Origin: Candidatus Phocaeicola excrementigallinarum
GTDB lineage: Bacteria > Bacteroidota > Bacteroidia > Bacteroidales > Bacteroidaceae
DNA length: 64,000 nt
Reading direction: 5' to 3'
Assembly (NCBI GenBank): GCA_019120125.1
Contig: DWVR01000043.1
Coordinates: 1-64,000, forward strand
The position numbers were made by a program, and so were the translations under genes. The notes beneath the pieces were generated by a model. It worked only from the letters and a program-made list of their open reading frames with translations. It was not told the DNA's origin and ran no database searches. How positions within the stretch are numbered: position 1 is the first letter of the stretch; each line of letters starts with the position of its first letter. Below are positions 1 through 8,135 of the stretch, piece by piece.

Positions 1-882
1 GTGTGGAGTTTCTATAACATGTTCAGCAAGACTACGGGACAGGCATATCTTCCTTACATACAGGGAGAGAGCAAGGACCCCATGCCCTTGTATGTGAAGC
101 CCGACCGCAAGGTGTCGGTGCGCGACATCCAGCATGCTATGCGCGACCATTACGAAGGTACTCCACTTGACATCACCAAGGATCTCGGAGCCGGCTGTTT
201 TGCTTCGCCTTATCGCTTGTCTCCTCTGACGTTCAATGTGAACGGTCAGGAGTATTTTAATGAACGTCCCATCTCCACTCAGCAGAGCGGCTTCGTGTTT
301 GTCTCGCAGATGCGTGCCAGCATGCCCGACGTGGTGGGTGGCGTGTTGTGGTTCGGTCTTGACGATGCCAACATGACGGTGTTCACCCCCGTGTATTGCC
401 AGACCGACAAAGTGCCTTACCCGTATGCCAAAGGCAACGGCGACTGTGTGACTTTCTCGTGGGATTCCGGCTTCTGGATTTATAACTGGGTGGCCGACAT
501 GATCCGTCCGCGCTACAGTCAGATGGAGGGTGACATGCGTACAGTCCAGAATAGTCTGGAGGACATGTTCGCCACTGCGCAGAAGGGCATAGAGAGCACG
601 GCCCTGGAGCTTTATCAGCAAGATCCGGAAAAGGCGCGCGGTTTCCTGACAGAATATACCTCATCGGCAGCGAACACGGCTGTGGCCAGCTGGAAGAAGT
701 TGGGCGAGTTCCTGATTGTCCGCTACAACGACGGAGTGGTCAAACGTGTGAAAGACGGACAGCTGCAGCGTCCGGAAACGGGAAACACGGCTCCTTATGA
801 CCGTCCGGGCTATCCGCTGGATTTCCTGAAGCAGCTGGTGAAAGCTACAGGCGACCGCTATAAGGTGAAGGAGTTGAAATGA
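1..882 (+). CDS. C69-family dipeptidase, C-terminal part (truncated by window edge)
   Basis: This is the C-terminal 293 residues of a peptidase of family C69 (PepD-like dipeptidase), which hydrolyses dipeptides with an N-terminal nucleophile cysteine. That catalytic N-terminus lies outside the window. The visible part has the family's late-domain signatures, such as QSGFVFVSQMRASMPDVVGG followed by LWFGLDDANMTVFTPVYC near residues 95-135, and a helical tail. The GTG at base 1 is an internal codon rather than a start, because the reading frame is open to the left edge. The gene ends at a TGA at 880-882 and is followed by a hairpin at 948-987. Family assignment is fairly secure; substrate specificity is unknown. 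Confidence 0.8.
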   Translation: MWSFYNMFSKTTGQAYLPYIQGESKDPMPLYVKPDRKVSVRDIQHAMRDHYEGTPLDITKDLGAGCFASPYRLSPLTFNVNGQEYFNERPISTQQSGFVFVSQMRASMPDVVGGVLWFGLDDANMTVFTPVYCQTDKVPYPYAKGNGDCVTFSWDSGFWIYNWVADMIRPRYSQMEGDMRTVQNSLEDMFATAQKGIESTALELYQQDPEKARGFLTEYTSSAANTAVASWKKLGEFLIVRYNDGVVKRVKDGQLQRPETGNTAPYDRPGYPLDFLKQLVKATGDRYKVKELK

Positions 883-947
883 TTTCGCAGAGCGCCGGAC
901 TTTTCCGTCCGTCGTCATGATTCCGGACGGACACAGGTTCCGCAGTC

Positions 948-987
948 TTACGGCATGAGTCTCACGGCTTGTGCCGTAAAATTTTTG
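948..987 (+). terminator. Probable terminator after the C69 dipeptidase
   Basis: An 8-bp stem (TTACGGCA at 948-955 with TGCCGTAA at 972-979) is followed by an A/T-rich run with five T residues. A second hairpin, CCGTCCG with CGGACGG, lies just upstream (about 906-931). Confidence 0.55.
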
Positions 988-1019
988 TTTCACATCTAGG
1001 ATAATTGGATTTTTTTTTT

Positions 1020-1027
1020 TATTTTTG
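1020..1027 (+). promoter_or_regulatory. Candidate -7 box for the phosphohexomutase gene
   Basis: TATTTTTG matches the Bacteroidota -7 consensus TANNTTTG and lies 50 bp before the ATG at 1077. A 12-base T tract precedes it. No TTTG is present at the ideal -33 spacing, so the assignment is moderate. Confidence 0.45.
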
Positions 1028-1076
1028 TCTCTGTCTTGGATGAATACCTGAAAAACTAAAATAACAACTGAAAATC

Positions 1077-2819
1077 ATGGAAAACGAAGAATTGATCAAA
1101 CAATGCACAGAAAAGGCACAGGCCTGGTTGTCACCCGCTTATGATGCGGAAACTCAGGCCGAAGTAAGACGCATGCTGGAAAACCCCGACAAGACAGAGC
1201 TTATCGACGCGTTCTATAAGGATCTGGAATTCGGTACGGGCGGTCTGCGCGGCATCATGGGTGCGGGCTCCAACCGCATGAACATCTACACGGTGGGTGC
1301 CGCCACACAGGGACTGGCCAACTATCTGAACAAATGTTTTGCCGGTAAGGACAACATTTCCGTAGTGGTAGGTCATGACTGCCGTAACAACAGCCGCAAG
1401 TTTGCTGAAATTTCTGCCGATATTTTCTCTGCAAACGGTATAAAGGTCTATCTGTTCGACGATATGCGTCCGACTCCTGAAATGTCGTTCGCTATCCGTC
1501 ATTTGGGATGCCAGAGCGGTATCAACATCACCGCTTCCCATAACCCGAAAGAATACAACGGCTACAAGGCTTATTGGGACGACGGCGCACAGGTGCTGGC
1601 TCCGCACGACAAGGGTATCATCGATGAGGTGAACAAGGTGAAGGTGGATGACATCAAGTTTACAAAGAATGCTGATCTGATTCAGATTGTCGGCAAGGAA
1701 ATTGATGACGAATACCTGAAACGCATCCATACCATCTCGATTGATCCGGAAGTCATCAAACGACAGAAGGATTTGAAGATTGTCTACACTCCGATTCACG
1801 GAACAGGCATGATGCTGATTCCGCAGTCGCTGAAACTGTGGGGCTTCGAGAACGTACACTGCGTGCCTGAACAGATGGTGAAGAGCGGCGATTTCCCGAC
1901 TGTGGTTTCTCCGAATCCGGAAAATGCGGAAGCGTTGACTCTGGCTATCAAGCTGGCTAAGGAGATTGACGCCGACATCGTGATGGCTTCTGACCCGGAC
2001 GCTGACCGTGTAGGTATGGCCTGCAAGGACAGCAAGGGCGAGTGGGTGCTCATCAACGGCAACCAGACTTGTCTGATTTTCCTGTACTATATCATCAAGA
2101 ACCGTATCGCAACGGGTAAGATGGTCGGCAACGAATTTATCGTGAAGACCATTGTGACTACCGACCTGATCAAGACGGTGGCCGACAAGAATCATATCAA
2201 GATGCTTGACTGCTATACGGGATTCAAGTGGATTGCACGTGAAATCCGTTTGCGTGAAGGCAAGGAACAGTATATCGGCGGCGGTGAGGAAAGCTACGGA
2301 TTCCTGGCTGAGGACTTCGTGCGTGACAAAGATGCCGTTTCTGCCTGCTCATTGCTGGCTGAAATCTGCGCGTGGGCGAAAGACCAGGGCAAGACCTTGT
2401 ATGACGTGCTGATGGAAATCTACGTGGAATACGGATTCTCCAAAGAGCTTACCGTCAATGTAGTGAAGCCGGGCAAGACAGGTGCTGATGAAATCAAGGC
2501 GATGATGGACAACTTCCGTGCTTGTCCTCCAAAGGAACTCGGCGGATCGGAAGTGGTACTGGTGAAAGACTACAAGTCGCTGAAGGCTACAGACAACAAG
2601 GGTAATGTGATTGATCTGGAAATGCCGGAAACATCCAACGTGCTGCAGTTCTTTACGGCCGACGGCACAAAGGTTTCCGTACGTCCGTCAGGAACAGAAC
2701 CGAAAATCAAGTTCTACATGGAAGTGAAAGGCGAAATGCAGTGTCCGAAGTGCTATGCGGGAGCTACTGCCGATGCCATGGAAAAGATTGAGGCTGTAAA
2801 GAAATCTTTGGGAATCTGA
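1077..2819 (+). CDS. Phosphoglucomutase/phosphomannomutase family enzyme
   Basis: Alpha-D-phosphohexomutase (580 aa) that interconverts sugar 1- and 6-phosphates (or ribose 1-/5-phosphate) through a phosphoserine. The sequence shows the catalytic loop TASHNP with Ser154, the Mg-binding loop ASDPDADRVG, the sugar-binding GGEESYGF motif and the phosphate-binding tail RPSGTEPKIKFY, so all four domains are complete. The length and the N-terminal GTGGLRG motif place it with the PgcA-like long phosphoglucomutases, some of which also act as phosphopentomutases. Specificity cannot be decided from the sequence. It is monocistronic, between a weak promoter at 1020 and a strong terminator at 2849-2896. 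Confidence 0.93.
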   Translation: MENEELIKQCTEKAQAWLSPAYDAETQAEVRRMLENPDKTELIDAFYKDLEFGTGGLRGIMGAGSNRMNIYTVGAATQGLANYLNKCFAGKDNISVVVGHDCRNNSRKFAEISADIFSANGIKVYLFDDMRPTPEMSFAIRHLGCQSGINITASHNPKEYNGYKAYWDDGAQVLAPHDKGIIDEVNKVKVDDIKFTKNADLIQIVGKEIDDEYLKRIHTISIDPEVIKRQKDLKIVYTPIHGTGMMLIPQSLKLWGFENVHCVPEQMVKSGDFPTVVSPNPENAEALTLAIKLAKEIDADIVMASDPDADRVGMACKDSKGEWVLINGNQTCLIFLYYIIKNRIATGKMVGNEFIVKTIVTTDLIKTVADKNHIKMLDCYTGFKWIAREIRLREGKEQYIGGGEESYGFLAEDFVRDKDAVSACSLLAEICAWAKDQGKTLYDVLMEIYVEYGFSKELTVNVVKPGKTGADEIKAMMDNFRACPPKELGGSEVVLVKDYKSLKATDNKGNVIDLEMPETSNVLQFFTADGTKVSVRPSGTEPKIKFYMEVKGEMQCPKCYAGATADAMEKIEAVKKSLGI

Positions 2820-2848
2820 TTCCCGTTTGAGGATGTCTTTGACAGGGA

Positions 2849-2896
2849 GTGTGCGGAGAGGCACGGATATGCCGTGTCTGCTCCGCACACTTTTTT
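2849..2896 (+). terminator. Rho-independent terminator of the phosphohexomutase gene
   Basis: A perfect 10-bp stem (GTGTGCGGAG at 2849-2858 with CTCCGCACAC at 2881-2890), with an inner GCACGG/CCGTGT stem, is followed directly by six T residues. It insulates the ilv promoter downstream. Confidence 0.9.
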
Positions 2897-2991
2897 GTCC
2901 GTGTCCGGTGCTGGATTGTCTGATAAACTGACAATAAATGACCTTGGTTACTTACGAATGATAATTTATTTGAAAAAAAAGTGTCATTTTA

Positions 2992-3022
2992 TTTGTTTGT
3001 TTCAAAAAAGCCTTTACCTTTG
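2992..3022 (+). promoter_or_regulatory. ilv operon promoter (-33 TTTG, -7 TACCTTTG)
   Basis: TTTG at 2992-2995 is separated by exactly 19 bp from TACCTTTG at 3015-3022, an excellent match to the Bacteroidota housekeeping promoter. Transcription would start near 3029, about 15 nt before the leader-peptide ATG at 3044. The 95 bp between the preceding terminator and this promoter are A/T-rich and hold no gene. Confidence 0.85.
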
Positions 3023-3043
3023 CGAATATAAATGATAAGAGAT

Positions 3044-3139
3044 ATGAACGCAACTCATACATTGGTCAATCTGGAAGTCCTGCATATTATTCGCGTCGTG
3101 GTCGTGGCACCAAGGGGTGAGGGGGCTTCGTGTATGTAG
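3044..3139 (+). CDS. ilv leader peptide (31 aa, Leu/Val/Ile-rich)
   Basis: A 31-codon open frame runs from ATG 3044 to TAG 3137-3139. Residues 7-21 read LVNLEVLHIIRVVVV: 11 of these 15 codons are Leu, Val or Ile, exactly the end products of the operon that follows. An in-frame ATG at 3032 would add MIRD, but it lies only about 3 nt after the predicted transcription start, so 3044 is preferred. The peptide is a control device for transcription attenuation, like IlvL of enterobacteria: ribosome stalling at these codons reports shortage of the charged tRNAs. Its last codons (3116-3129) are also the antiterminator strand. It is too short for ordinary gene callers. Confidence 0.85.
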   Translation: MNATHTLVNLEVLHIIRVVVVAPRGEGASCM

Positions 3140-3197
3140 TCGCATTGAATGATATTGGATGGAAGCCTTTCTCACCGGATGATGAGAGAGGCTTTTT
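3074..3197 (+). promoter_or_regulatory. Transcription attenuator of the ilv operon
   Basis: Three mutually exclusive pairings can be read directly. 1:2 (pause/protector): 3074-3081 (GAAGTCCT) with 3122-3129 (GGGGCTTC). 2:3 (antiterminator): 3116-3129 (GGTGAGGGGGCTTC) with 3162-3176 (GAAGCCTTTCTCACC), 14 pairs with one bulged T. 3:4 (terminator): 3163-3174 with 3183-3194, a 12-bp stem with one G-U, an 8-nt loop and U residues to 3197. A ribosome stalled at the Ile/Val codons (3086-3106) would mask segment 1, leave segment 2 free and favour the antiterminator. A ribosome reaching the stop at 3137 covers segment 2 and lets the terminator form. Confidence 0.85.
3163..3197 (+). terminator. Conditional (attenuator) terminator before ilvD
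   Basis: Stem 3163-3174 / 3183-3194 (AAGCCTTTCTCA with TGAGAGAGGCTT), loop 3175-3182, T run 3193-3197. It ends about 20 nt before the ilvD ATG and would end transcription before the operon when branched-chain aminoacyl-tRNAs are plentiful. Confidence 0.88.
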
Positions 3198-3217
3198 AAT
3201 TGAAAAATATGGTAAAG

Positions 3218-5020
3218 ATGAAACATCAGTTACGCAGTTCGATGAGTACGGAAGGCCGCCGGATGGCCGGGGCACGTGCCCTGTGGGTGGCCAATGGAAT
3301 GAAAAGGGAAATGATGGGGAAACCTATCATCGCGATAGTCAATTCGTTTACTCAGTTTGTGCCGGGGCATACCCACCTGCACGAGGTGGGCCAGCAGGTG
3401 AAGGCCGAGATTGAGAAGCTGGGATGCTTTGCGGCCGAGTTCAACACGATAGCCATCGATGACGGTATCGCCATGGGGCACGACGGAATGCTGTATTCAC
3501 TTCCATCGCGCGACCTGATAGCAGATAGCGTGGAATACATGGTGAACGCGCACAAGGCGGATGCGATGGTCTGCATCTCGAACTGTGACAAGATAACTCC
3601 GGGAATGCTGATGGCCGCCATGCGTTTGAACATTCCTACAGTGTTTGTGTCGGGAGGACCGATGGAAGCGGGAGAATGGGACGGACAGCATCTTGATCTG
3701 ATTGACGCGATGATCAAGTCGGCCGATCCTACGGTGAGCGACGAGGACGTGGCTCAGATTGAGTGTCATGCCTGTCCGGGATGCGGTAGTTGCTCGGGTA
3801 TGTTCACCGCCAATTCCATGAACTGCCTGAATGAGGCCATCGGACTGGCTCTTCCGGGTAACGGCACTGTTCTTGCCACTCATGTTAACCGCAGACGGTT
3901 GTTTGAGGACGCGGCCCGACTGATTGTGAAGAACGCTTACAAATATTATGAGGAAGGCGATGAGAGTGTGTTGCCGCGTAGTATCGCTACCCGTCAGGCA
4001 TTCCTGAATGCCATGACACTTGATATAGCAATGGGAGGTTCCACCAATACGGTGCTCCATCTGCTGGCTATCGCCCACGAAGGTGAAGTCGACTTCAAGA
4101 TGGATGACATCGACATGCTTTCGCGCCGGGTGCCTTGTCTGTGTAAGGTGGCCCCCAACACGCAGAAATATCATATACAGGACGTGAACCGTGCCGGAGG
4201 TATCCTGAATATTCTCGGTGAACTGGACAAGGGAGGACTGTTGGATACGTCAGTGAGCCGTGTCGACGGGATGACACTGGGCGAGGCCATTGCCAGATAC
4301 AGTATCTGTAAGTCCGACATCGACCCCGAAGCCAGACGCATTTATTCGAGTGCGCCGGGTGGAAGATTCAGTATAGAGATGGGTTCCCAGCAGGAGACTT
4401 GTCGGGAACTTGACACGGACCGTGCCGCCGGGTGTATCCGCGACCTGCAGCATGCTTACAGCAAGGACGGAGGGTTGGCCGTGCTGAAAGGGAACATCGC
4501 TCAGGACGGATGTGTGGTCAAGACCGCCGGAGTGGACGAAAGCATCTGGAAGTTCTCCGGTCCTGCCAAAGTGTTCGACTCGCAGGAGTCGGCTTGCGAA
4601 GGCATCTTGGGCGGAAAGGTGGTGAGCGGCGATGTGGTGGTCATCACGCACGAAGGTCCGAAAGGAGGGCCGGGTATGCAGGAAATGCTTTATCCCACCT
4701 CTTATATAAAGTCGAAGCATCTGGGCAAGGAATGCGCGCTGATTACCGACGGGCGTTTCAGTGGCGGTACCTCAGGGTTGAGCATCGGACATATTTCTCC
4801 CGAGGCGGCGGCTGGCGGTAATGTCGGGAAGATTGTGGACGGAGACATTATAGAGATTGACATCCCGAACCGTTCTATCAATGTGAGATTAAGTGACGAG
4901 GAACTGGCCGCAAGGCCGATGGCTCCGTTGACGCGCAATCGGGAAGTGTCGAAGGCGTTGAGAGCGTACGCAAGCATGGTAAGCTCTGCCGACAAGGGAG
5001 GAGTAAGGATTGTGGAATAA
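3218..5020 (+). CDS. ilvD: Dihydroxy-acid dehydratase
   Basis: IlvD dehydrates 2,3-dihydroxy-isovalerate and 2,3-dihydroxy-3-methylvalerate to the 2-oxo acids, the third common step of valine/isoleucine synthesis. The 600-residue protein has the family's length, the Fe-S/Mg region [10 protein letters not shown] (Cys123), the cluster [20 protein letters not shown] (Cys186, 189, 192) and the C-terminal [16 protein letters not shown] loop. In-frame starts exist at TTG 3200 (inside the terminator U tract), ATG 3209 and ATG 3218. I chose 3218 because MKHQLRSS then matches the usual N-terminus of the family. It is the first structural gene after the attenuator; ilvB follows after 16 bp. The IlvD Fe-S cluster is oxygen-sensitive in known members. 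Confidence 0.96.
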   Translation: MKHQLRSSMSTEGRRMAGARALWVANGMKREMMGKPIIAIVNSFTQFVPGHTHLHEVGQQVKAEIEKLGCFAAEFNTIAIDDGIAMGHDGMLYSLPSRDLIADSVEYMVNAHKADAMVCISNCDKITPGMLMAAMRLNIPTVFVSGGPMEAGEWDGQHLDLIDAMIKSADPTVSDEDVAQIECHACPGCGSCSGMFTANSMNCLNEAIGLALPGNGTVLATHVNRRRLFEDAARLIVKNAYKYYEEGDESVLPRSIATRQAFLNAMTLDIAMGGSTNTVLHLLAIAHEGEVDFKMDDIDMLSRRVPCLCKVAPNTQKYHIQDVNRAGGILNILGELDKGGLLDTSVSRVDGMTLGEAIARYSICKSDIDPEARRIYSSAPGGRFSIEMGSQQETCRELDTDRAAGCIRDLQHAYSKDGGLAVLKGNIAQDGCVVKTAGVDESIWKFSGPAKVFDSQESACEGILGGKVVSGDVVVITHEGPKGGPGMQEMLYPTSYIKSKHLGKECALITDGRFSGGTSGLSIGHISPEAAAGGNVGKIVDGDIIEIDIPNRSINVRLSDEELAARPMAPLTRNREVSKALRAYASMVSSADKGGVRIVE

Positions 5021-5036
5021 TGTAAAACAGGAATAT

Positions 5037-6731
5037 ATGAAAGAAAGAATAACAGGTTCTGAGGCGTTGATGCGTTCGCTGGAGCACGAAGGGGTAAAGA
5101 CCATTTTCGGTTATCCGGGCGGTGCCATCATGCCGGTCTTTGATGCTTTATACGACCATCTTGACAGACTTAATCATATTCTGGTGCGTCATGAACAGGG
5201 AGCGGCTCATGCGGCCCAAGGTTTTGCCCGTGTGTCGGGACAGGTGGGCGTATGTCTGGTGACGAGCGGTCCGGGTGCTACCAATACGATTACCGGTGTG
5301 GCCGATGCCATGATAGACAGCACGCCGATTGTGGTGATTGCGGGGCAGGTGGGTGCCGGACTGTTGGGCACGGATGCGTTTCAGGAAGTGGACCTGGTGG
5401 GAGTGACCCAGCCTATCTCCAAGTGGAGTTATCAGATCCGTAGGGCGGAAGATGTGGCTTGGGCGGTGGCCCGTGCGTTCTATATCGCGCGGAGCGGACG
5501 TCCGGGGCCGGTCGTGCTTGACTTTACAAGAAATGCCCAGACCGAGTTGGCTGATTATGAACCGGTAAGTCTGGATTTTATCCGCAGTTATGATCCTGAT
5601 CCGGAAACCGACCCGAAGATGGTGGCCGAAGCGGTACGTCTTATCAACGAGGCGCAGAAGCCTTTGGTGCTTGTCGGTCAGGGAGTGGAGTTGGGCGATG
5701 CGCAGGAAGAATTGAAGGCGTTTGTGGAGAAGGCCGACATGCCTTGCGGATGCACTTTGCTGGGACTTTCCGCCTTGCCGAGCAATCATCGGTTGAACAA
5801 GGGTATGCTGGGTATGCATGGCAATCTCGGTCCGAATGTGAAGACCAACGAATGCGATGTACTGATAGCCGTGGGCATGCGCTTTGATGACCGTGTGACG
5901 GGCAAGCTGGAGACGTATGCCAAGCAGGCGAAGGTGATTCATCTGGATGTCGATCCGTCGGAAATCGGGAAGAATGTGCCGGTGGACGTACCGGTGCTGG
6001 GGAATTGCAAGCGTACTCTGGCTTTGTTGACTGAACTGATTCAGCCGCATAAGCATACGGAATGGATTGAGAGCTTCAAGCCTTATGAGGAGAAGGAGTT
6101 CGAGCAGGTCATCCGGAAGGAGGTCTATCCGGAAAGCGGTCCGATCAATATGGGTGAGGTGGTGCATGCCGTGAGCGAGGCAACCCGTAACGAGGCGATA
6201 CTGGTGACTGATGTGGGTCAGAATCAGATGATGGCGTGCCGTTATTTCAGCTTCTCGAAGAAGCGGAGCATCGTGACTTCCGGTGGTATGGGAACGATGG
6301 GCTTTTGTCTGCCGGCATCTATCGGTGCCACATTCGGCTGTCCCGGCCGTACGGTATGCGCGTTCATGGGCGACGGCGGTTTGCAGATGACCATGCAGGA
6401 GCTGGGTACGGTGATGGAACAAAAGGCTCCGGTAAAGATTATTTTGCTCAACAATAATTATCTGGGCAATGTGCGTCAGTGGCAGGCCATGTTCTTCAAC
6501 CGCCGCTATTCGTTCACGCCGATGATGAATCCGGATTACATGCAGATAGCTGCCGCCTACGGCATTCCTTCGCGGAGAGTGATGGAACGCGGTGATCTGG
6601 GGGATGCCATTCAGGAGATGCTGGCCACTGATGGGCCCTTCCTGCTCGAAGTCTGTGTGGTAGAGGAAGGAAATGTGCTCCCGATGACGCCTCCGGGAAG
6701 TTCAGTCAATTATATGTTAATGGAATGTTGA
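5037..6731 (+). CDS. ilvB: Acetolactate synthase, large (catalytic) subunit
   Basis: The thiamine-diphosphate enzyme that condenses two pyruvates to acetolactate, or pyruvate with 2-oxobutyrate to acetohydroxybutyrate. The 564 residues show the three TPP-enzyme domains: an N-terminal Pyr domain with FGYPGGAIMPVFDAL and catalytic Glu53 in RHEQGAAHAAQG, a central domain, and a C-terminal PP domain with the metal motif GDGGLQMTMQELGT followed by NNNYLGNVRQWQ. The start at 5037 (MKERITGSEALMRSL) is chosen over an upstream in-frame ATG at 5010 that would overlap ilvD. ilvN lies 12 bp downstream, as expected for a two-subunit enzyme. Confidence 0.96.
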   Translation: MKERITGSEALMRSLEHEGVKTIFGYPGGAIMPVFDALYDHLDRLNHILVRHEQGAAHAAQGFARVSGQVGVCLVTSGPGATNTITGVADAMIDSTPIVVIAGQVGAGLLGTDAFQEVDLVGVTQPISKWSYQIRRAEDVAWAVARAFYIARSGRPGPVVLDFTRNAQTELADYEPVSLDFIRSYDPDPETDPKMVAEAVRLINEAQKPLVLVGQGVELGDAQEELKAFVEKADMPCGCTLLGLSALPSNHRLNKGMLGMHGNLGPNVKTNECDVLIAVGMRFDDRVTGKLETYAKQAKVIHLDVDPSEIGKNVPVDVPVLGNCKRTLALLTELIQPHKHTEWIESFKPYEEKEFEQVIRKEVYPESGPINMGEVVHAVSEATRNEAILVTDVGQNQMMACRYFSFSKKRSIVTSGGMGTMGFCLPASIGATFGCPGRTVCAFMGDGGLQMTMQELGTVMEQKAPVKIILLNNNYLGNVRQWQAMFFNRRYSFTPMMNPDYMQIAAAYGIPSRRVMERGDLGDAIQEMLATDGPFLLEVCVVEEGNVLPMTPPGSSVNYMLMEC

Positions 6732-6743
6732 TTCAGTCAGGAT

Positions 6744-7295
6744 ATGGAAAATAAGTCATTATATACGATAATTGTTCATTCTGAGAATATTGCGGGTACG
6801 TTGAATCAGATAACAGCCGTGTTCACCCGCCGGCAGATTAATATTGAGAGTCTGAATGTGTCCGCTTCTTCCATCAAGGGAGTGCATAAATACACGATTA
6901 CCTGCTGGACTACGGCAGATATTGTGGAAAAAGTCGTGCGTCAGATGGAGAAGAAGATTGACGTGATACAGGCACATTATTTCACGGACTCTGAGATTTT
7001 CCAGCGTGAGGTGGCCATGTATAAGGTCTCGATGCCGGAGTTCCAGTCGAATCCGGAGGCATCGAAAGTGGTACGCCGTGCCAGTGCGCATATCGTGGAG
7101 GTGAATCCTGTTTTTGCCATTGTGGAGAAGGTGGGAATGAGCGATGAGATTACGGCGCTTTACCAGAACCTGAAGGATTTGAACTGCGTGTTGCAGTTTG
7201 TCCGTTCGGGGCGTATCGCCGTGTCGACAAGCTGCTTTGAGCGTGTTAATGAGTATTTGGCACACCGTGAGGAACGTTACCGGAACGGAAAATGA
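6744..7295 (+). CDS. ilvN: Acetolactate synthase, small (regulatory) subunit
   Basis: A 183-residue regulatory partner of IlvB. An N-terminal ACT domain (YTIIVHSENIAGTLNQITAVFTRRQINIESL, given here by its ends at residues 7-37) is the valine-binding feedback module. A C-terminal domain from about residue 95 matches the ALS_ss_C region that contacts the catalytic subunit. It lies between ilvB (12 bp upstream) and the thioesterase (43 bp downstream) in one transcription unit. The symbol ilvH is used for the same family in some annotations. Confidence 0.93.
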   Translation: MENKSLYTIIVHSENIAGTLNQITAVFTRRQINIESLNVSASSIKGVHKYTITCWTTADIVEKVVRQMEKKIDVIQAHYFTDSEIFQREVAMYKVSMPEFQSNPEASKVVRRASAHIVEVNPVFAIVEKVGMSDEITALYQNLKDLNCVLQFVRSGRIAVSTSCFERVNEYLAHREERYRNGK

Positions 7296-7338
7296 GAGTA
7301 AGGACGGATTTTGACGATTTATTGATTGGAAGACATAT

Positions 7339-8082
7339 ATGGCAGAAGATAATAAAGTAGGGACTTATCAGTTCGTGGCAGAACCGTTTCATGTGGATTT
7401 TACGGAACGCCTCACGATGGGGGTGTTGGGTAACCATCTGCTGAATTGCGCGGGATTCCATGCCGCGGAGCGCGGTTTCGGCATCGCTACACTGAACGAG
7501 AACCATTATACTTGGGTATTGTCGCGTCTGGCCATTGAACTGGAGGATATGCCCAGGGCCTATCAGAAGTTCAGCATACAGACGTGGGTGGAGAATGTGT
7601 ACCGCCTGTTCACAGACCGCAATTTCGCTATCCTGAACGAGGAAGGGAATCCCGTGGGATATGCCCGTTCGGTCTGGGCGATGATCAGTATGGAGAGTCG
7701 GAAGCCGATTGACTTGCTGACTTTGCACGGAGGGGCGATTACGGACTACATCTGCGATAAGGAATGCCCCATCGCCCGTCCCGGAAGAATCAAGGTGGAC
7801 GAAAGTGAGCCGGTGTGTGAGTATCAGGCCAGATACAGCGACATTGACATCAACGGGCATGTCAACAGCATCAAGTATATCGAACATATCTTGGATTTGT
7901 TTCCTATGGAGATGTTCCGTGAGAAGTCGGTCCGCCGTTTTGAGATGGCTTACGTGGCAGAAAGCTATTATGGTGACCTGTTGACTTTTTATAGGGAGCG
8001 GAAAGCCGAGAACGAATACGATATAGAGGTGAAGAAGAACAATGCGGAAGTGGTTGTTCGAAGTAAAGTGATATTCAATTAA
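7339..8082 (+). CDS. Acyl-ACP thioesterase (FatA/FatB-like, double hotdog)
   Basis: A 247-residue acyl-acyl-carrier-protein thioesterase that releases free fatty acids from ACP. Two hotdog repeats are visible (about residues 5-135 and 150-247). The second carries the active-site segment DINGHVNSIKYIEHILD, with the Asn and His of plant-type thioesterases. It sits inside the ilv operon, 43 bp after ilvN and 53 bp before ilvC. From memory the same arrangement and a solved structure exist in Bacteroides thetaiotaomicron. The biochemical link is not known. One inference is a connection between branched 2-oxo acid supply, the primers of iso/anteiso fatty acids, and acyl chain release. Confidence 0.85.
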   Translation: MAEDNKVGTYQFVAEPFHVDFTERLTMGVLGNHLLNCAGFHAAERGFGIATLNENHYTWVLSRLAIELEDMPRAYQKFSIQTWVENVYRLFTDRNFAILNEEGNPVGYARSVWAMISMESRKPIDLLTLHGGAITDYICDKECPIARPGRIKVDESEPVCEYQARYSDIDINGHVNSIKYIEHILDLFPMEMFREKSVRRFEMAYVAESYYGDLLTFYRERKAENEYDIEVKKNNAEVVVRSKVIFN

Positions 8083-8135
8083 CAAATATATTCAACTAAC
8101 AGGCGGCTCCGGCCGCGTAAAAAGATTGTACGAAA

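Noticed and set aside
1..3. GTG start codon for the first gene
   Set aside because: The frame is open to the window edge and the family has a large catalytic N-terminal part that is missing, so this codon is internal.
3200..3202. TTG start for ilvD
   Set aside because: It lies directly after the U tract of the attenuator terminator, leaves no room for ribosome binding and adds residues not seen in the family; ATG 3218 fits better.
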